Assembly: GCA_032719365.1 (NCBI GenBank)
Contig: CM064862.1
Coordinates: 52,977,840 to 53,041,839, forward strand
Source of the DNA: Prinsepia uniflora
Taxonomy: Eukaryota > Streptophyta > Magnoliopsida > Rosales > Rosaceae
Reading direction: 5' to 3'
Length of the DNA stretch: 64,000 bases
The stretch's first letter is position 1; each line of letters opens with the position of its first letter. A program made the translations under genes and the position numbers. Below the pieces are notes generated by a model, which had not been told where the DNA came from, did not search any database, and was given only the letters and a program-made list of their open reading frames with translations. Positions 47,224 to 58,354 of the stretch are shown here, piece by piece.

Positions 47224-50200
47224 TCAGTGAAACAAATAAGGGTACTGTTCACGCATCAAGGCCTCAGGTTCCCAAGTAGCTTCTTCCACTTGATGATTTC
47301 TCCACAATACTTTGACTAAAGGAACCGTCTTCCTTCGTAGAACCTTATCCTTTCGGTCCAAGATCGCAACAGGCTGCTCTTCGAAACTCAAGTCTTCCCT
47401 CAGTTCCACCGGTTGCGCCTCCAAAACATGCGAATCATCTCGAATATACTTCCGAAGCATAGAGACATGAAAGACATTATGTACCTTTTCCAAGTCTGCT
47501 GGTAAGGCCAATCGATATGCAACAGGACCAATCCGTTCAAAGATCTCATAAGGTCCAATGTAACGAGGACTCAACTTCCCTCGTCTGCCAAACCGTACGA
47601 TTCCCTTCCAAGGAGATAGCTTCAAGAAAACCCAGTCTCCTACTGCAAACTCCAAATCTCTAATCCTACGGTCGGCGTAACTCTTCTGGCGGTCCTGCGC
47701 TGCCTTCAATCGATCCCTGATCAGTGCCACCTTTTCCTGTGTAAGGTCTACCAGCTCAGACGTAGTCAATCTCCGCTCACCAACCTCAGTCCAACACAAT
47801 GGAGTCCGACACTGTCGCTCGTACAAAGCCTCGTAAGGAGCCATCCCAATGCTCTCCTGATAACTGTTATTGTAGGCAAACTCCATCAAAGGTAAATGAG
47901 ACTCCCACGTACCCTGGAACTGTAAAACACAAGCTCGCATCATATCCTCGAGAATCTGAATAGTCCGCTCCGACTGTCCATCTGTTTGAGGATGAAATGC
48001 AGTACTGAAATGCAACTTAGTCCCAAAAGCTTCCTGTAAGCTCTGCCAAAATCGGGAAGTGAATCTCGGATCTCTGTCAGATACTATCGACTCTGGAGTC
48101 CCATGCAACCGAATAATCTCATCTATGAACAACTGTGCAAACTGCGCCAACCTGAAGTTTTCCCGTACTGGCAAGAAATGAGCAGACTTCGTAAGTCGAT
48201 CCACAATAACCCACACACCATCGTGTTCCTTCGGTGTTCTCGGAAGCTTGAACACAAAATCCATCGTCAGGTGATCCCATTTCCACTCGGGGATCGGCAA
48301 AGGTTGCATTGCTCCATAGGGTCTTTGCCGCTCGGCCTTCACCTGCTGACAGATCAAGCATTTACTGACATATTCCGCAATCTCACGTTTCATTCCCAAC
48401 CACCAGTAATGCTCTCGAAGTGTACGATACATCTTGGTCCCACCAGGATGCATCGCATAGGCTGAACAATGAGCCTCATCCAGTATCACTTTCTTCAATG
48501 TGTTATCCTCAGATACGCACAACCGTCCACCCTTAACCAAGGCTTCATCCTCGCGGATCTCAAAGTCCTGTCTCTCTCCAACCTCAACCTCAATCCGAAT
48601 GATGCCCAGAACAGGGTCCTCAAATTGAGCATCAATAACCTGATCAATCAAAACAGGTTGCACATGAAAACTCGCTAGGAGTACTCCCTGATTATCCACA
48701 GTCAACTCTACTCCCAACCTACGGAACTCAACCAACAATGGTAACCGTACTGTCCTCAAATGTGACAAAGAACTAGCCGACTTCCTGCTCAGAGCATCGG
48801 CGACCACATTAGCCTTCCCTGGGTGATACTCAATAGTACAGTCGTAGTCCTTAAGTAACTCCAACCATCGACGCTGTCTCAGATTCAATTCCTTCTGAGT
48901 GAACAAATACTTTAAGCTCTTGTGGTCCGTAAAAATCCTGCACTTCTCGCCATACAAGTAATGCCGCCAAATCTTCAGTGCATGAACCACTGCTGCTAGT
49001 TCCAAATCATGTGTAGGATAGTTCATCTCATGGGGTTTCAATTGCCGGGAAGCATAAGCAATCACTCTCCCATGCTGCATCAAGACACAACCCAAGCCTT
49101 GCAAAGAAGCATCACTGTACACCTCAAACTCTCCACTATCGTCTGGAAGGGCTAACACAGGAGCAGATGTCAACCGTCTTTTAAGCTCCTGGAAACTCTG
49201 TTCACAGTCTTCATCCCACTCAAATCGAACTCCCTTCCGAGTCAACCTCGTCAACGGTGCTGCTAGAATAGAAAAGCCCTCAATGAAACGCCGATAATAG
49301 CCTGCTAAGCCCAGAAAACTCCGGATCTCCGTCACCATCTTAGGCTGTTCCCAATTGGCCACCGCCTCAACTTTCTGAGGATCCACGCTGATGCCCTCGG
49401 CCGAAATCACATGACCCAGAAATCCCACGCTGGTCAACCAAAACTGACACTTACTGAGCTTCGCATACAACTGATGCTCCCTCAAAGTTTTAAGCACGAT
49501 TCTCAGATGTTTCTCATGTGCCTTCGCACTCTTTGAATACACCAAAATGTCATCAATGAAGACAATCACAAAACGATCCAAGTATGGCCAGAACACTCGG
49601 TTCATAAGGTCCATAAAAGCTGCTGGGGCATTTGTTAAACCAAAAGGCATCACAACAAACTCATAATGGCCGTACCTCGTCCGAAAGGCTGTCTTCGGTA
49701 CATCTTCTTCTTTAACCCTTAACTGATGATAACCGGAGCGAAGATCAATCTTCAAAAAATACTGGGCTCCCTTCAATTGGTCAAACAAATCGTCAATCCG
49801 GGGTAGGGGGTACTTATTCCGAATAGTTACCTTGTTCAGTTGCCTGTAATCCACACACAATCTCAATCCTCCGTCCTTTTTCTTAACAAACAAAACAGGT
49901 GCTCCCCAAGGTGACATACTCGGTCGAATGTATCCTATATCGACCAACTCTTGCAACTGGGCCTTAAGTTCCCTCAATTCTGCAGGTGCCATTCTATACG
50001 GAGTCTGTGAGATAGGTTGTATACCTGGAAGAAGATCAATCGTAAACTCAAGATCTCGATGTGGGGGTAGTCCTGGCAACTCCTCGGGAAAAACATCGGG
50101 AAACTCCCGTACTACTGGTATGTCCTCCGCCCTCACTGGCGTAGCACGCGTATCCACCACATGGGCTATGTAACCTTGGCATCCCTTACGCAACAACTTA

Positions 50201-51702
50201 CTAGCCTCAAGTGCCGAAATAACTCCAGTAGGAAGTGCATGCTGATCCCCCTGAAACATAGTCTCTACTAACCCGGGACTCCGAAAAGTAACTCTCCTAT
50301 CGAAACAGTCGATAGAAGCATGATGTCTCGTCAACCAGTCCATACCCAAAATAACATCAAAGTCCCGGAGATCCAACAGTAACAAATCCGCCAATAACTC
50401 CACCTCACCTACCATTACCGGACACTCTCTCAACACCTGAGTCACTACCAACACCTCTCCCGTAGGTGTACTCACTCCTAACGCACAATCCAAAGTAGAC
50501 ACCTCCCTCTCCTTAACCAAACTACAACTCCGAGCTACAAAAGAATGGGTAGCCCCGGGATCTATCAAAGCAAAAACAGTGTGACCAAATATGGTGAGTG
50601 TACCTGTCACCACTCCAGGTGCCGACCTGGCCTCCTGCTGAGTCATGGCAAAAACTCGCGCCTGAGGTCCCGATGACCAACCGCGCCCCCTGGAACTACT
50701 CGTGGCACCACCGCCACCCCTAGGGCCTGCTGCCCCTGACACTGAAGCAGTACACCGCCCGGGTTCTGCTGCACCTCTGCCTGCTCCACCCTCCGGAGCT
50801 AACAATGGGCACTCCCGCTGGAAGTGTCCTCGCTCTCCGCAATAGAAGCAAGTATCCTTACCGGGTCCACCGGTATACCTCCCTGTAGAAGCAACTGAAG
50901 TCGCACTCGCCTGAGGAGTCGGCTGTGACCTAGCTCCTCGAAACCCCGAGCCCTGAAAACTGCCTGGTCTGCCATACCGGGCTCCACTAGCTGATAACGA
51001 ACCACCAAAATTACCCCGCTTCGGGGTCCTCTGACTCGATGCTCCAGGGAATGAATGCTCTCGGCGCCGAACACTGCCCGAGTACTGTGGCCTAGCAGGT
51101 AAACTGGCCTCCACCCTGACAGCAGCATCAGACAACTCTCGGAATGTAGTAAAAGAGCCAGCTGTCACTATAGCCCTAATCTCTCCTCGGAGGCCCAACT
51201 CAAACCGGCGGCACTTCTCCGCCTCGGTCGCTACAAATGCAGGAGCGAATCGGGATAGCATCTGGAATCTCTGCTCATACTCAGCAACTGTCAAGTTCCC
51301 TTGCTTCAAGTGAAGAAATTCTGCCTCCTTTGCATCCCTGAAAGAACGGGGATAGTACTGATCAAGAAACCGTTCCCGGAAAGTCTCCCATGTCACAATA
51401 TGTGCATCCCAGCCGGACAGTTCCAACGTGTACCACCACTCGTATGCAGCTCCATCCAACAGAAAAGTAGCTAACAAAACCCGATCCTCAGGAGGACAGT
51501 GCATCACCCCAAAAATACGTTCGAGCCGGGTGATCCATCGATGAGCTTCCTCGGGGTCTGCCCCACCACTGAAAGTCGTAGCCCCAAGTCTCTGGGCTCT
51601 CTCGATCGAAGCGCTCTCAGTCCCTCTCGCCGCTTCATCTTCAGGTCGTGGAAGGGGGTTCACGTCTCGGAGGCATGATCGATCGTACGCTGAAAGAGGC
51701 AT
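47224..51702 (-). CDS. Chromovirus Gag-Pol polyprotein
   Basis: 1492 codons encode the coat and all enzymes for copying the element through RNA and inserting it into chromatin. In order: gag domain (residues 30-215, with EEAHRWITRLERIF and YEWWYTL); CCHC zinc knuckle (Cys285, Cys288, His293, Cys298); aspartic protease (IDPGATHSFV, about 380-389); reverse transcriptase (about 590-770, FIDD at 715-718); RNase H (catalytic Asp864, Glu901, Asp926, Asp969); integrase zinc domain (His1078, His1085, Cys1115, Cys1118); integrase core with Asp1148, Asp1209 and Glu1245 (35-residue D-E spacing); GPY-type motif (about 1383); and a C-terminal chromodomain (about 1443-1490, VKVLWRNHQVEEATWEPE). The ATG at 51702 is chosen; the frame is open further upstream into the primer site, without another ATG. 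All catalytic residues are present. Confidence 0.95.
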   Translation of the reverse strand: MPLSAYDRSCLRDVNPLPRPEDEAARGTESASIERAQRLGATTFSGGADPEEAHRWITRLERIFGVMHCPPEDRVLLATFLLDGAAYEWWYTLELSGWDAHIVTWETFRERFLDQYYPRSFRDAKEAEFLHLKQGNLTVAEYEQRFQMLSRFAPAFVATEAEKCRRFELGLRGEIRAIVTAGSFTTFRELSDAAVRVEASLPARPQYSGSVRRREHSFPGASSQRTPKRGNFGGSLSASGARYGRPGSFQGSGFRGARSQPTPQASATSVASTGRYTGGPGKDTCFYCGERGHFQRECPLLAPEGGAGRGAAEPGRCTASVSGAAGPRGGGGATSSSRGRGWSSGPQARVFAMTQQEARSAPGVVTGTLTIFGHTVFALIDPGATHSFVARSCSLVKEREVSTLDCALGVSTPTGEVLVVTQVLRECPVMVGEVELLADLLLLDLRDFDVILGMDWLTRHHASIDCFDRRVTFRSPGLVETMFQGDQHALPTGVISALEASKLLRKGCQGYIAHVVDTRATPVRAEDIPVVREFPDVFPEELPGLPPHRDLEFTIDLLPGIQPISQTPYRMAPAELRELKAQLQELVDIGYIRPSMSPWGAPVLFVKKKDGGLRLCVDYRQLNKVTIRNKYPLPRIDDLFDQLKGAQYFLKIDLRSGYHQLRVKEEDVPKTAFRTRYGHYEFVVMPFGLTNAPAAFMDLMNRVFWPYLDRFVIVFIDDILVYSKSAKAHEKHLRIVLKTLREHQLYAKLSKCQFWLTSVGFLGHVISAEGISVDPQKVEAVANWEQPKMVTEIRSFLGLAGYYRRFIEGFSILAAPLTRLTRKGVRFEWDEDCEQSFQELKRRLTSAPVLALPDDSGEFEVYSDASLQGLGCVLMQHGRVIAYASRQLKPHEMNYPTHDLELAAVVHALKIWRHYLYGEKCRIFTDHKSLKYLFTQKELNLRQRRWLELLKDYDCTIEYHPGKANVVADALSRKSASSLSHLRTVRLPLLVEFRRLGVELTVDNQGVLLASFHVQPVLIDQVIDAQFEDPVLGIIRIEVEVGERQDFEIREDEALVKGGRLCVSEDNTLKKVILDEAHCSAYAMHPGGTKMYRTLREHYWWLGMKREIAEYVSKCLICQQVKAERQRPYGAMQPLPIPEWKWDHLTMDFVFKLPRTPKEHDGVWVIVDRLTKSAHFLPVRENFRLAQFAQLFIDEIIRLHGTPESIVSDRDPRFTSRFWQSLQEAFGTKLHFSTAFHPQTDGQSERTIQILEDMMRACVLQFQGTWESHLPLMEFAYNNSYQESIGMAPYEALYERQCRTPLCWTEVGERRLTTSELVDLTQEKVALIRDRLKAAQDRQKSYADRRIRDLEFAVGDWVFLKLSPWKGIVRFGRRGKLSPRYIGPYEIFERIGPVAYRLALPADLEKVHNVFHVSMLRKYIRDDSHVLEAQPVELREDLSFEEQPVAILDRKDKVLRRKTVPLVKVLWRNHQVEEATWEPEALMREQYPYLFH

Positions 51703-51747
51703 AGAGTTAGTAAAACAACCTAGACCCAACACAAATCGACACAACCT

Positions 51748-51761
51748 ATGCTCTGATACCA
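51748..51761 (-). other. Primer-binding site of the chromovirus
   Basis: Minus strand TGGTATCAGAGCAT, two bases after the LTR end TGACA. It is a perfect match to the plant initiator-Met-tRNA site. Confidence 0.92.
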
Positions 51762-51763
51762 AT

Positions 51764-54650
51764 TGTCAGGACCCGTCCCAAATATCACCTCGGTACCCGG
51801 GACGAACCCTGCTCCCGTCTGACAATCACACTTACAGGACCAAAGATAACCTTAATACAACTATAAGTACAACTATCAGACGCAGGAGTAAATATATACA
51901 ATAGTAAGTCAGAGCATAGTTCTACAAAATGGGCACAAAAGTCCTACAAGTCTAAGTCCGCAACGGAAGAACGTCCTAAGCTCTATGCCTCGATATCTGC
52001 CTCAACGTTCACCCCAACGCTATCACCACGACCTGGAGGGGAATTTAAAAAAAAAACAGAAGGTGTGAGTGGACTGGAATAAATAGCAGTTTCAAAACAG
52101 TTTCTCGTCAAATCATAGTTAAGGAAAAATAAGAAGTTGTTCCCTCCGTTTTGAAAACAGGCATGCTCAACGAAGTATTAGAAAATCATAATATGAAACA
52201 TCATAAGAAACAGATACACTATAAAACTGGTATAGAAACCAGAGCACGAGCATTAAACCATCTTTTCCGATCAAACCTGCTGGACCTATCCGAGTCTTTA
52301 AACTCAACCAGGCCTCAAATATCAATCCGAGTCTTTAAACTCCCGAGTCTTTAAACTCAATAGGCCTATGGAGGTAATATCATAAATATCCGAGTCTTTA
52401 AACTCAATCTGGGCCCGTCCCCCCCGTCAAACAATATCTGGGTCTTTAAACCCATATCCAGATCCAGCAAATCCAATCCATTTCAGTGTAAAACCGTTCC
52501 GAAACCCATCACCAAACTCGAATTCGGAATCCCCAGTTCGAAGCCCTTCCGGCGTTCAGAACCGACATTCCGAACCCAAATCCAGAAAATCATACCAAAA
52601 CCATAGTAAATCCCAAATCACGTTTCCTAACTCATTTACCACCATTAGAAAGTGTTTATAGGTTGAATTTCTCAAATATGGCATCAAAATCTGAAAACCG
52701 ACTTTTCCTCGAAAAACGTGTAAAATCCCGGAAACAACTCGAAAAACATGCAAACATTTCAATCACGTATAACCATCATTTAAAGCACAAAAACACACAT
52801 AATATCATAAAACATTTATAAAAATAGTTAGGCATGCTCGGAAGTAGGAAAGATTCCACTCACAAATCTGAGCAAGTCAGTCGCGCTCCGTGCGCTCCTC
52901 AACCGTCTCGGGTGCCTCCAGTCCTGTCAAAATGCACCAATAGGGTCACAACTACATCAAGGTTCCTAATCCTAATTTCCCCAATTTTTCGGAAATTAAA
53001 TAATATTTTAATCCTAAACCCGTAACCGTCTGGATTCCCGAACCATCCCGTAACACCGTCCGATTAACCCGAAAACTATACCATTGGATTCCTTAGAACA
53101 TTTAGGACTAAACTCATGTTGGAAGCTTGGCCGGATTCCTCCCCACGCGCCTCCACGTGCCGCCCAAAGTGGCTGCGCGTGGGCCTCACGCGCCTGCTAC
53201 AGTGCATCTCCTTCCTCGAGTCACCCGGTTCAACATAGTTGAACCGGCGTGACCGGTTCTCTGTAATCCGACCACCGTTCCAGTCCAATCCAATCCCATT
53301 CTCTTCGTCCCATCCTAAGCAACCTAACCATGTCCTAACCTTGAAGAATCACGGCCGGAAACCCACCGTTCACGGCCTCGAAACAGACGGCCCGTAGCCC
53401 CTGTTTTGGCTGCCGGCCGCCCAGGTCCTCCCCCGTCACGGCGTTCATCTTAATCAACGCCTAGGACCTTCCTGAACTTCACCCTAACCTCCTAATCCCT
53501 CGACTCAATGCCCAACTCCACGACTTTGCGTTTGAACCTCACGGCAAAACAGAGTACAGAGTACTCTCCGTCGACTGAGCTCCGCCGTGTACGCCTCCGT
53601 CACGGCGACCGCTCTACACCACTCCTAGAACCTCCCTGAACACCACTGCACTCACCAATCCCCTCGATTCTCATCCCACCTTCACGACGTTTGAATTTAA
53701 AAACCACGGGAAAAAAAGGGATAGGAACTTACCCTTCGATTCAGGCTCCGCCGTGAGCACCGCCGCCTACCACGGTGCTTGTTAGACTCCCCGTAGCCTC
53801 CTTAGTCTCCTAGTGGCTTGAATCGATCCACCACACGGCACAACAGCCACCGCAGTCCACCGCCTTCTCTGTTTTCTTCAAAATCCAGCCGTCCACCGTG
53901 TAGCCTCTGTGCACTGTTGCAGCTTCAAAACACGATCACTAGGTCACCCTCGTCTCTCTGTCACTCTCACTAATCCTCAACTCCCTCACCTTTGCACCGA
54001 ATCGATCGAACACCCACGATTTCTTCCCTTCTGTTTCTCTGTGTTTCCAACGAGTGCACGGTTTGAAATCGTGCAAAGTGTGGCCGTGCACAAACTCGAT
54101 CGTCCTCGAACCATCCAGTCACCCACACGTGTCCAATATCCAAGGGCTCAGCACAAAATATCCCAGCCCACTTCTGCCACTTGTCCTGATCCAATTGGCT
54201 GAAAGAAAATGACCAAAATACCCCTTGTCTAATTAATTACCGTTTTGCCCTCGAACGTTCTAGACCCGTATCTTTCCCGTCCGACGTCCGATGACAGCGT
54301 GCCGCCTGTCATTGAACTCAGGACGTCGAGACCTATCTGACGGTCCTCGGTCTACGTGAAAATCACAAGTCCTCCAAAAAGTCAACATTTCCCTCACTTA
54401 ATCAGAATTACGGTAACGCCCCCAATCTTCCGAACGTCATAACTTTTCCTCCGGTTGTCCGAATCAAACCTACCACCTGTCTACGGACTCGTGACGTCCT
54501 AAACTACGTCACGGTAAGGGTCAACCCTCATCCAATCGGTAATTCAAAAAGTCAACTTTTAGCCTACTATTCATAAGGGCAAAATCGTCCTTTTCTACAA
54601 AACTTTACAAAATTACATTTTTACCCTTTCCGAAGGTCCGGGTTGTTACA
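51764..54650 (-). repeat. 5' LTR of the Tekay-type chromovirus
   Basis: 2887 bp with TG..CA ends on the minus strand. The promoter-side end (54200-54650) shares a duplicated module with the other LTRs in the window. The downstream part carries the GAGT..ACTC hairpins (from 52292). Short frames in this region are not genes. Confidence 0.93.
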
Positions 54651-54655
54651 CAAGA

Positions 54656-54984
54656 TCTAATACTAGTTTTCCTATAACTACACGTATTTCGAGATTACTA
54701 TTTTAATGGTTTATCTTACGCATGCATAGTTTTAGAAAACGGAGGGTAAAATATTTACGTGTTTCAACTAAGTTTTAAAAACTTTTATTTTCGTCCACTC
54801 ACACGTTTTCTTGATTTTTAACCCTCTAGAGTCGCTGCACAGGAATCGAGGCTATTCTAAATGCGGAGGCATGAACCAACAAAGAGTTTGAGTATTACTT
54901 GTCTGATGAGTGTTAGGGGAAACTTCGGTATTTTGGGTTACTTGTCAGATGGGAGCAGGACGCTGGATGTGTTAAAGTCTGTCA
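54656..54984 (+). mobile_element. LTR fragment of another gypsy element
   Basis: Directly right of the chromovirus, this ends in TGTCA followed by a primer site. It contains CGTCCACTCACACG, as in the transcribed part of the other LTRs. The chromovirus probably inserted into this older copy, although I could not recognise the left part of the LTR on the other side (before 44296). Confidence 0.55.
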
Positions 54985-54987
54985 ACT

Positions 54988-54999
54988 TGGTATCAAAGC
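54988..54999 (+). other. Primer-binding site of the fragmentary gypsy element
   Basis: TGGTATCAAAGC, one base different from the iMet-tRNA site, three bases after the LTR end TCA. Confidence 0.7.
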
Positions 55000-55620
55000 A
55001 AGGTTTCGATGTTATGCTTGCTAATAACATGTCTCCGAGATGCAAGACTCATGCACAACCCGATAGTGAGACGAGTATAGGAGCCCAAGATAGTTATAGG
55101 GCTGGAAGTGGATTTGGATTTATCAGTTTGAATAGTGACTATTATGTTTTGATAAGGGGAAACGTTAATGAGCTCAGAAGAAAATGTCCTAGTATTTGTC
55201 ACTATGATGGACCTGAATGTGATAATGAATATGTTTCTCAGTTGGAGTAAGTGCTTGAGGTTTAAGGTAACAAAAGGCCTTATGTTGGATCTGATTCGCA
55301 TAGTGATGCCTTGTTTAGCGATTAAGCATATCATGTATGGACTTCGAATATCGAATTGGGACTCCAATAGGAGTCATGATATCTAGTAATGGTTTGGATG
55401 TGAGTTGAGATATTGGAATAGGACTTGAGAGAGAGAGAGTCACCATTGAAAAATAGGGCTTAAGAAGAGTCAGAATGTGGAAGTATTGTTACCGATTGAA
55501 TATTGGAAGTGGGTTCGGGGCGGAACCCATGGTGCTATTATGGGCCCGGTAATTCTAGTTGCTAAACATATAAGTAAGATTATGTATTAATTTTAGGAAG
55601 TTCGAAAAAAGGTGATAAGT
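55000..55620 (+). other. Non-coding interior of a gypsy-type element
   Basis: The sequence after the primer site has only short broken frames, with no gag motif. It resembles the non-coding style of 9800-10900 (phrases such as GTTTGGATGTGAGTTGAG). Probably another LARD-like interior, truncated. Confidence 0.45.
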
Positions 55621-57660
55621 ATGGGATAAATACCCCCTGCTTTGTTCTCTTTGTAAAATTTGGGCATAGGATCTCACCAAAGTATCTCTGTATTTTTATT
55701 GTCTAAAATATCTCTGTATTTTTTAATTCATTTGAATGATTTTCTCCTAGTTTAATAGTGATAATTGATAGGTCGTTAATTAAGCATTATTTTATACCAT
55801 TTATACTTGACTTTTAATATTAAAATAATAAGCAATTGAAGAAAATAATACATTTTGTGGGATTTTTGTAGAATTAAATAAAACTTAGAATTTGGAGCGT
55901 TTTGGCGAAAGAATCATCCCAATCAGGATTATAATGAAGAAATTATGGATAAAACAAAGATGACCATCGAAAATCACAAAGAAATTCGGTGGGAGGCTAC
56001 TGAACCCATACTTAAATCAGCCCAAAAATCCAATTTGTTGAAGCCCAAATTATTTGGAAGCCCAGCCCAGGTTATGTTGTGGCCTACTTCTCGCATCCAG
56101 CCCGCACGCCAATTCGGTGCACGCTTGCCAATCTCAACTGCGCTAGATCGACGTGTGTGCGTCGAACAACTCATCACCCAATCAGTGCCTAACCCACTGA
56201 CAAACCACGCCGATTCAGCTGTTCCATGCTGAAACTTGCTTCGTCTGACCTGCCTGACGCGCTGAACTCCCCATTCTCCTGTCAACAGCAGCCGTCGAGT
56301 CCTTTCAGCCCAACTCAGCGCCTGCTCGCCGAAGCCTTCCTCTGCGCCCTTGCACAGTCCTACCGAATTCACCTGCTCCATTTTCAGTCAAATTTCAGTA
56401 CAATCAACCCCCAAAATCATATTTTTCATCATTTTAATTATATTTATTTTTATATTTTAATTTTGTATTTTATTATTTGAATTTTTGGCACCCCTCTATA
56501 AATAGGGAGGCCATTTCATTGTTTTAGGGTCCCCATTTTCCGCTTTTCTTCCATTTTCTTAGTTCATTTTAGTTTAGTTCTTTTTTTCTCTCTTTTGAGA
56601 GATATTTTTTGGGACCATTTTAGCTTATTGTAGATTGTTCTTCTTAAATTTCTTTTAATTTTTGTTTTTAATTTTGTTTTTAATTTATGTTCATAAATTA
56701 TGTTCTTTTTATTTTATTTCTTAATTTTATTTCTTCTTTACTTTGTTCTTGTGACTTTTCTTTGAGAGTTCTTAGACATAATTTTGTGCTTTCCTTAAAA
56801 AAATACCTAGGCCGAGTAATTTTAAGGCAATTCAAGAGTTTTTAAGACCGAATTCCTCGTATTTCTTCTTCCATCTTCATAAGTTTCTTGCTGCTGTTCG
56901 ATGATTCTTGTGAAAAACTATCTTTTTCTACTTAAATTCTTATTATTGTTATTGGTTTTACTTAGAATTCAATATATGTGTTGGTATTTTCTTTCTAATA
57001 TTTGTAAGTAAGAATGCAATCTTCGTGTGTTTTACTTTTTGAATTTCTTTTACTTCATATATTTTAGTGTTTAAATTTCAATTCAACGCTAAATGTTGAT
57101 TCGCTGTTCGGGGCATTTAGAATAGAATTGAAGAGATTTAATGTTTAACTGCTGTTCGGCGCATTAAATCACAAACTTAAGGTGGATCATATTGTAAGTA
57201 ATAATCTGCTATTTGGTGTATTTATAATATGAAAAATGTATGCATGTAATTGAGATGATGAGGGTAGAATTTCGTGATTGGTTCAATATAAGCATAATAT
57301 TAGAGTGTTGGTAAAAATTGTGTTTGAAGAAAGTCCACTTGTACAAAGGTTAAAGTAGAAGTAGAATTAAGTTTTTAATTGTTTTTACTTGTTTTCTTTA
57401 TTTTATAATTACAACCTTTTCAATAATTAATTCTTTAATTCTTTAATTCGTTCATTAATTCATTAATCTATTTATTAATTTATTCTTTTATTCATTATTC
57501 TTTCTTACTAACACATTATTAATGTTCCCTAATTTCCCCGGTTAAGAACGATCCCTATTTACCAATACTACATCTACACAAAAAGGATTTAAATTGCATA
57601 ATACTATAATTACGTGTTTAATTTAATGCGTAGTTTGAGCGTTATCAATAATTGTGGATA
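55621..57660 (+). other. Non-coding repeat-derived DNA with a TATA-like promoter
   Basis: No gene. CCTCTATAAATAGGGAGG at 56493 is a strong plant TATA box followed by a long T-rich leader. At 57104, 57153 and 57209 the phrase CTGTTCGGGGCATTTAGAAT recurs in altered form about every 50-56 bp. The layout resembles the 8.5-9.8 kb region and suggests a non-autonomous LTR element, but no LTR pair was found. Confidence 0.4.
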
Positions 57661-58339
57661 TATTAGTTAATATTTAGATTCCCTAATTACTAGGGAAATA
57701 GAAAACCATCATATTATAGGTTATTAGATTCCATCAATTAGATGAAATCGATTTCAATCAAATTTCTGATTTGCTTTCCTTTATAGTGTCCTAAATAGTG
57801 GAAAATAAGAAGGAAAATGGAATATGAAAAATAAATTCCTATTCCTATTCTATATTCATGTATAACAAACAAGGCCTTTGAGAATTCTAAGCCTCCAGCA
57901 AAATGATTAGTTAACAAAAATCTAACGGAGTGGTTTCCTAAACCTTCGATCGAATCAGATTCAACTCCAGCCTCCAGAACAATTTCAGAGATCTCGTGTC
58001 CCGAGGTAGTCCTCCAAACAAGTCTAATGCTAAAAAATGGGTTCGCCATGTGCGTCGTCGAATAACTCATTCACACTATCCATGCGAGCTCTAAACTCGT
58101 AAGCACCACCCGAATGCGAATTTCGACAGATGTGAAAATCTAATTAGTTTAAAACTGAAGAGAAATTAAACTAACTAACTAGCTCGAAACTTCTTTTCTA
58201 TTTGTGACTACTCATGGCCAGATTGTAAGCGAGTTAAACTAACGTCAAGGGACGATTCTAACTATTCGAGGATATGTTCTGACATGGGAAATTGGGACGT
58301 ATGATCATCAAGCGTTCGAAAACTAACGACACATTCAAT
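57661..58339. other. Non-coding stretch, possible element interior
   Basis: No gene recognised. It lies on the interior side of the primer site at 58340, so part of it may be the leader of that minus-strand element. Confidence 0.4.
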
Positions 58340-58351
58340 GCTCTGATATCA
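58340..58351 (-). other. Primer-binding site of a truncated gypsy element
   Basis: Minus strand TGATATCAGAGC, one base different from the iMet-tRNA site, three bases after an LTR end TGTCA. Confidence 0.65.
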
Positions 58352-58354
58352 AAT

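Larger units (their letters stand above)
44301..54650 (-). mobile_element. Complete Tekay-type chromovirus (Ty3/gypsy)
   Basis: A 10350-bp minus-strand element: 5' LTR 51764-54650, primer site 51748-51761, one uninterrupted Gag-Pol frame 51702-47224, polypurine tract 47189-47202 and 3' LTR 44301-47188. It is flanked by the 5-bp duplication CAAGA. Long LTRs, the iMet-tRNA primer site and a C-terminal chromodomain place it in the Tekay/Del lineage. No stop or frameshift interrupts the polyprotein and the LTRs are nearly identical, so it inserted recently and may still be able to move. Confidence 0.94.

Noticed and set aside
48103..48465. 120-codon plus-strand frame within the chromovirus
   Set aside because: Antisense to the intact integrase region; a shadow frame.
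54861..55250. 129-codon plus-strand frame right of the chromovirus
   Set aside because: It crosses the LTR end and the primer-binding site of a fragmentary element and shows no gag or other domain.
55974..56381. 135-codon minus-strand frame
   Set aside because: No motif; the composition reflects repetitive GC-rich LTR-like DNA upstream of a TATA box.
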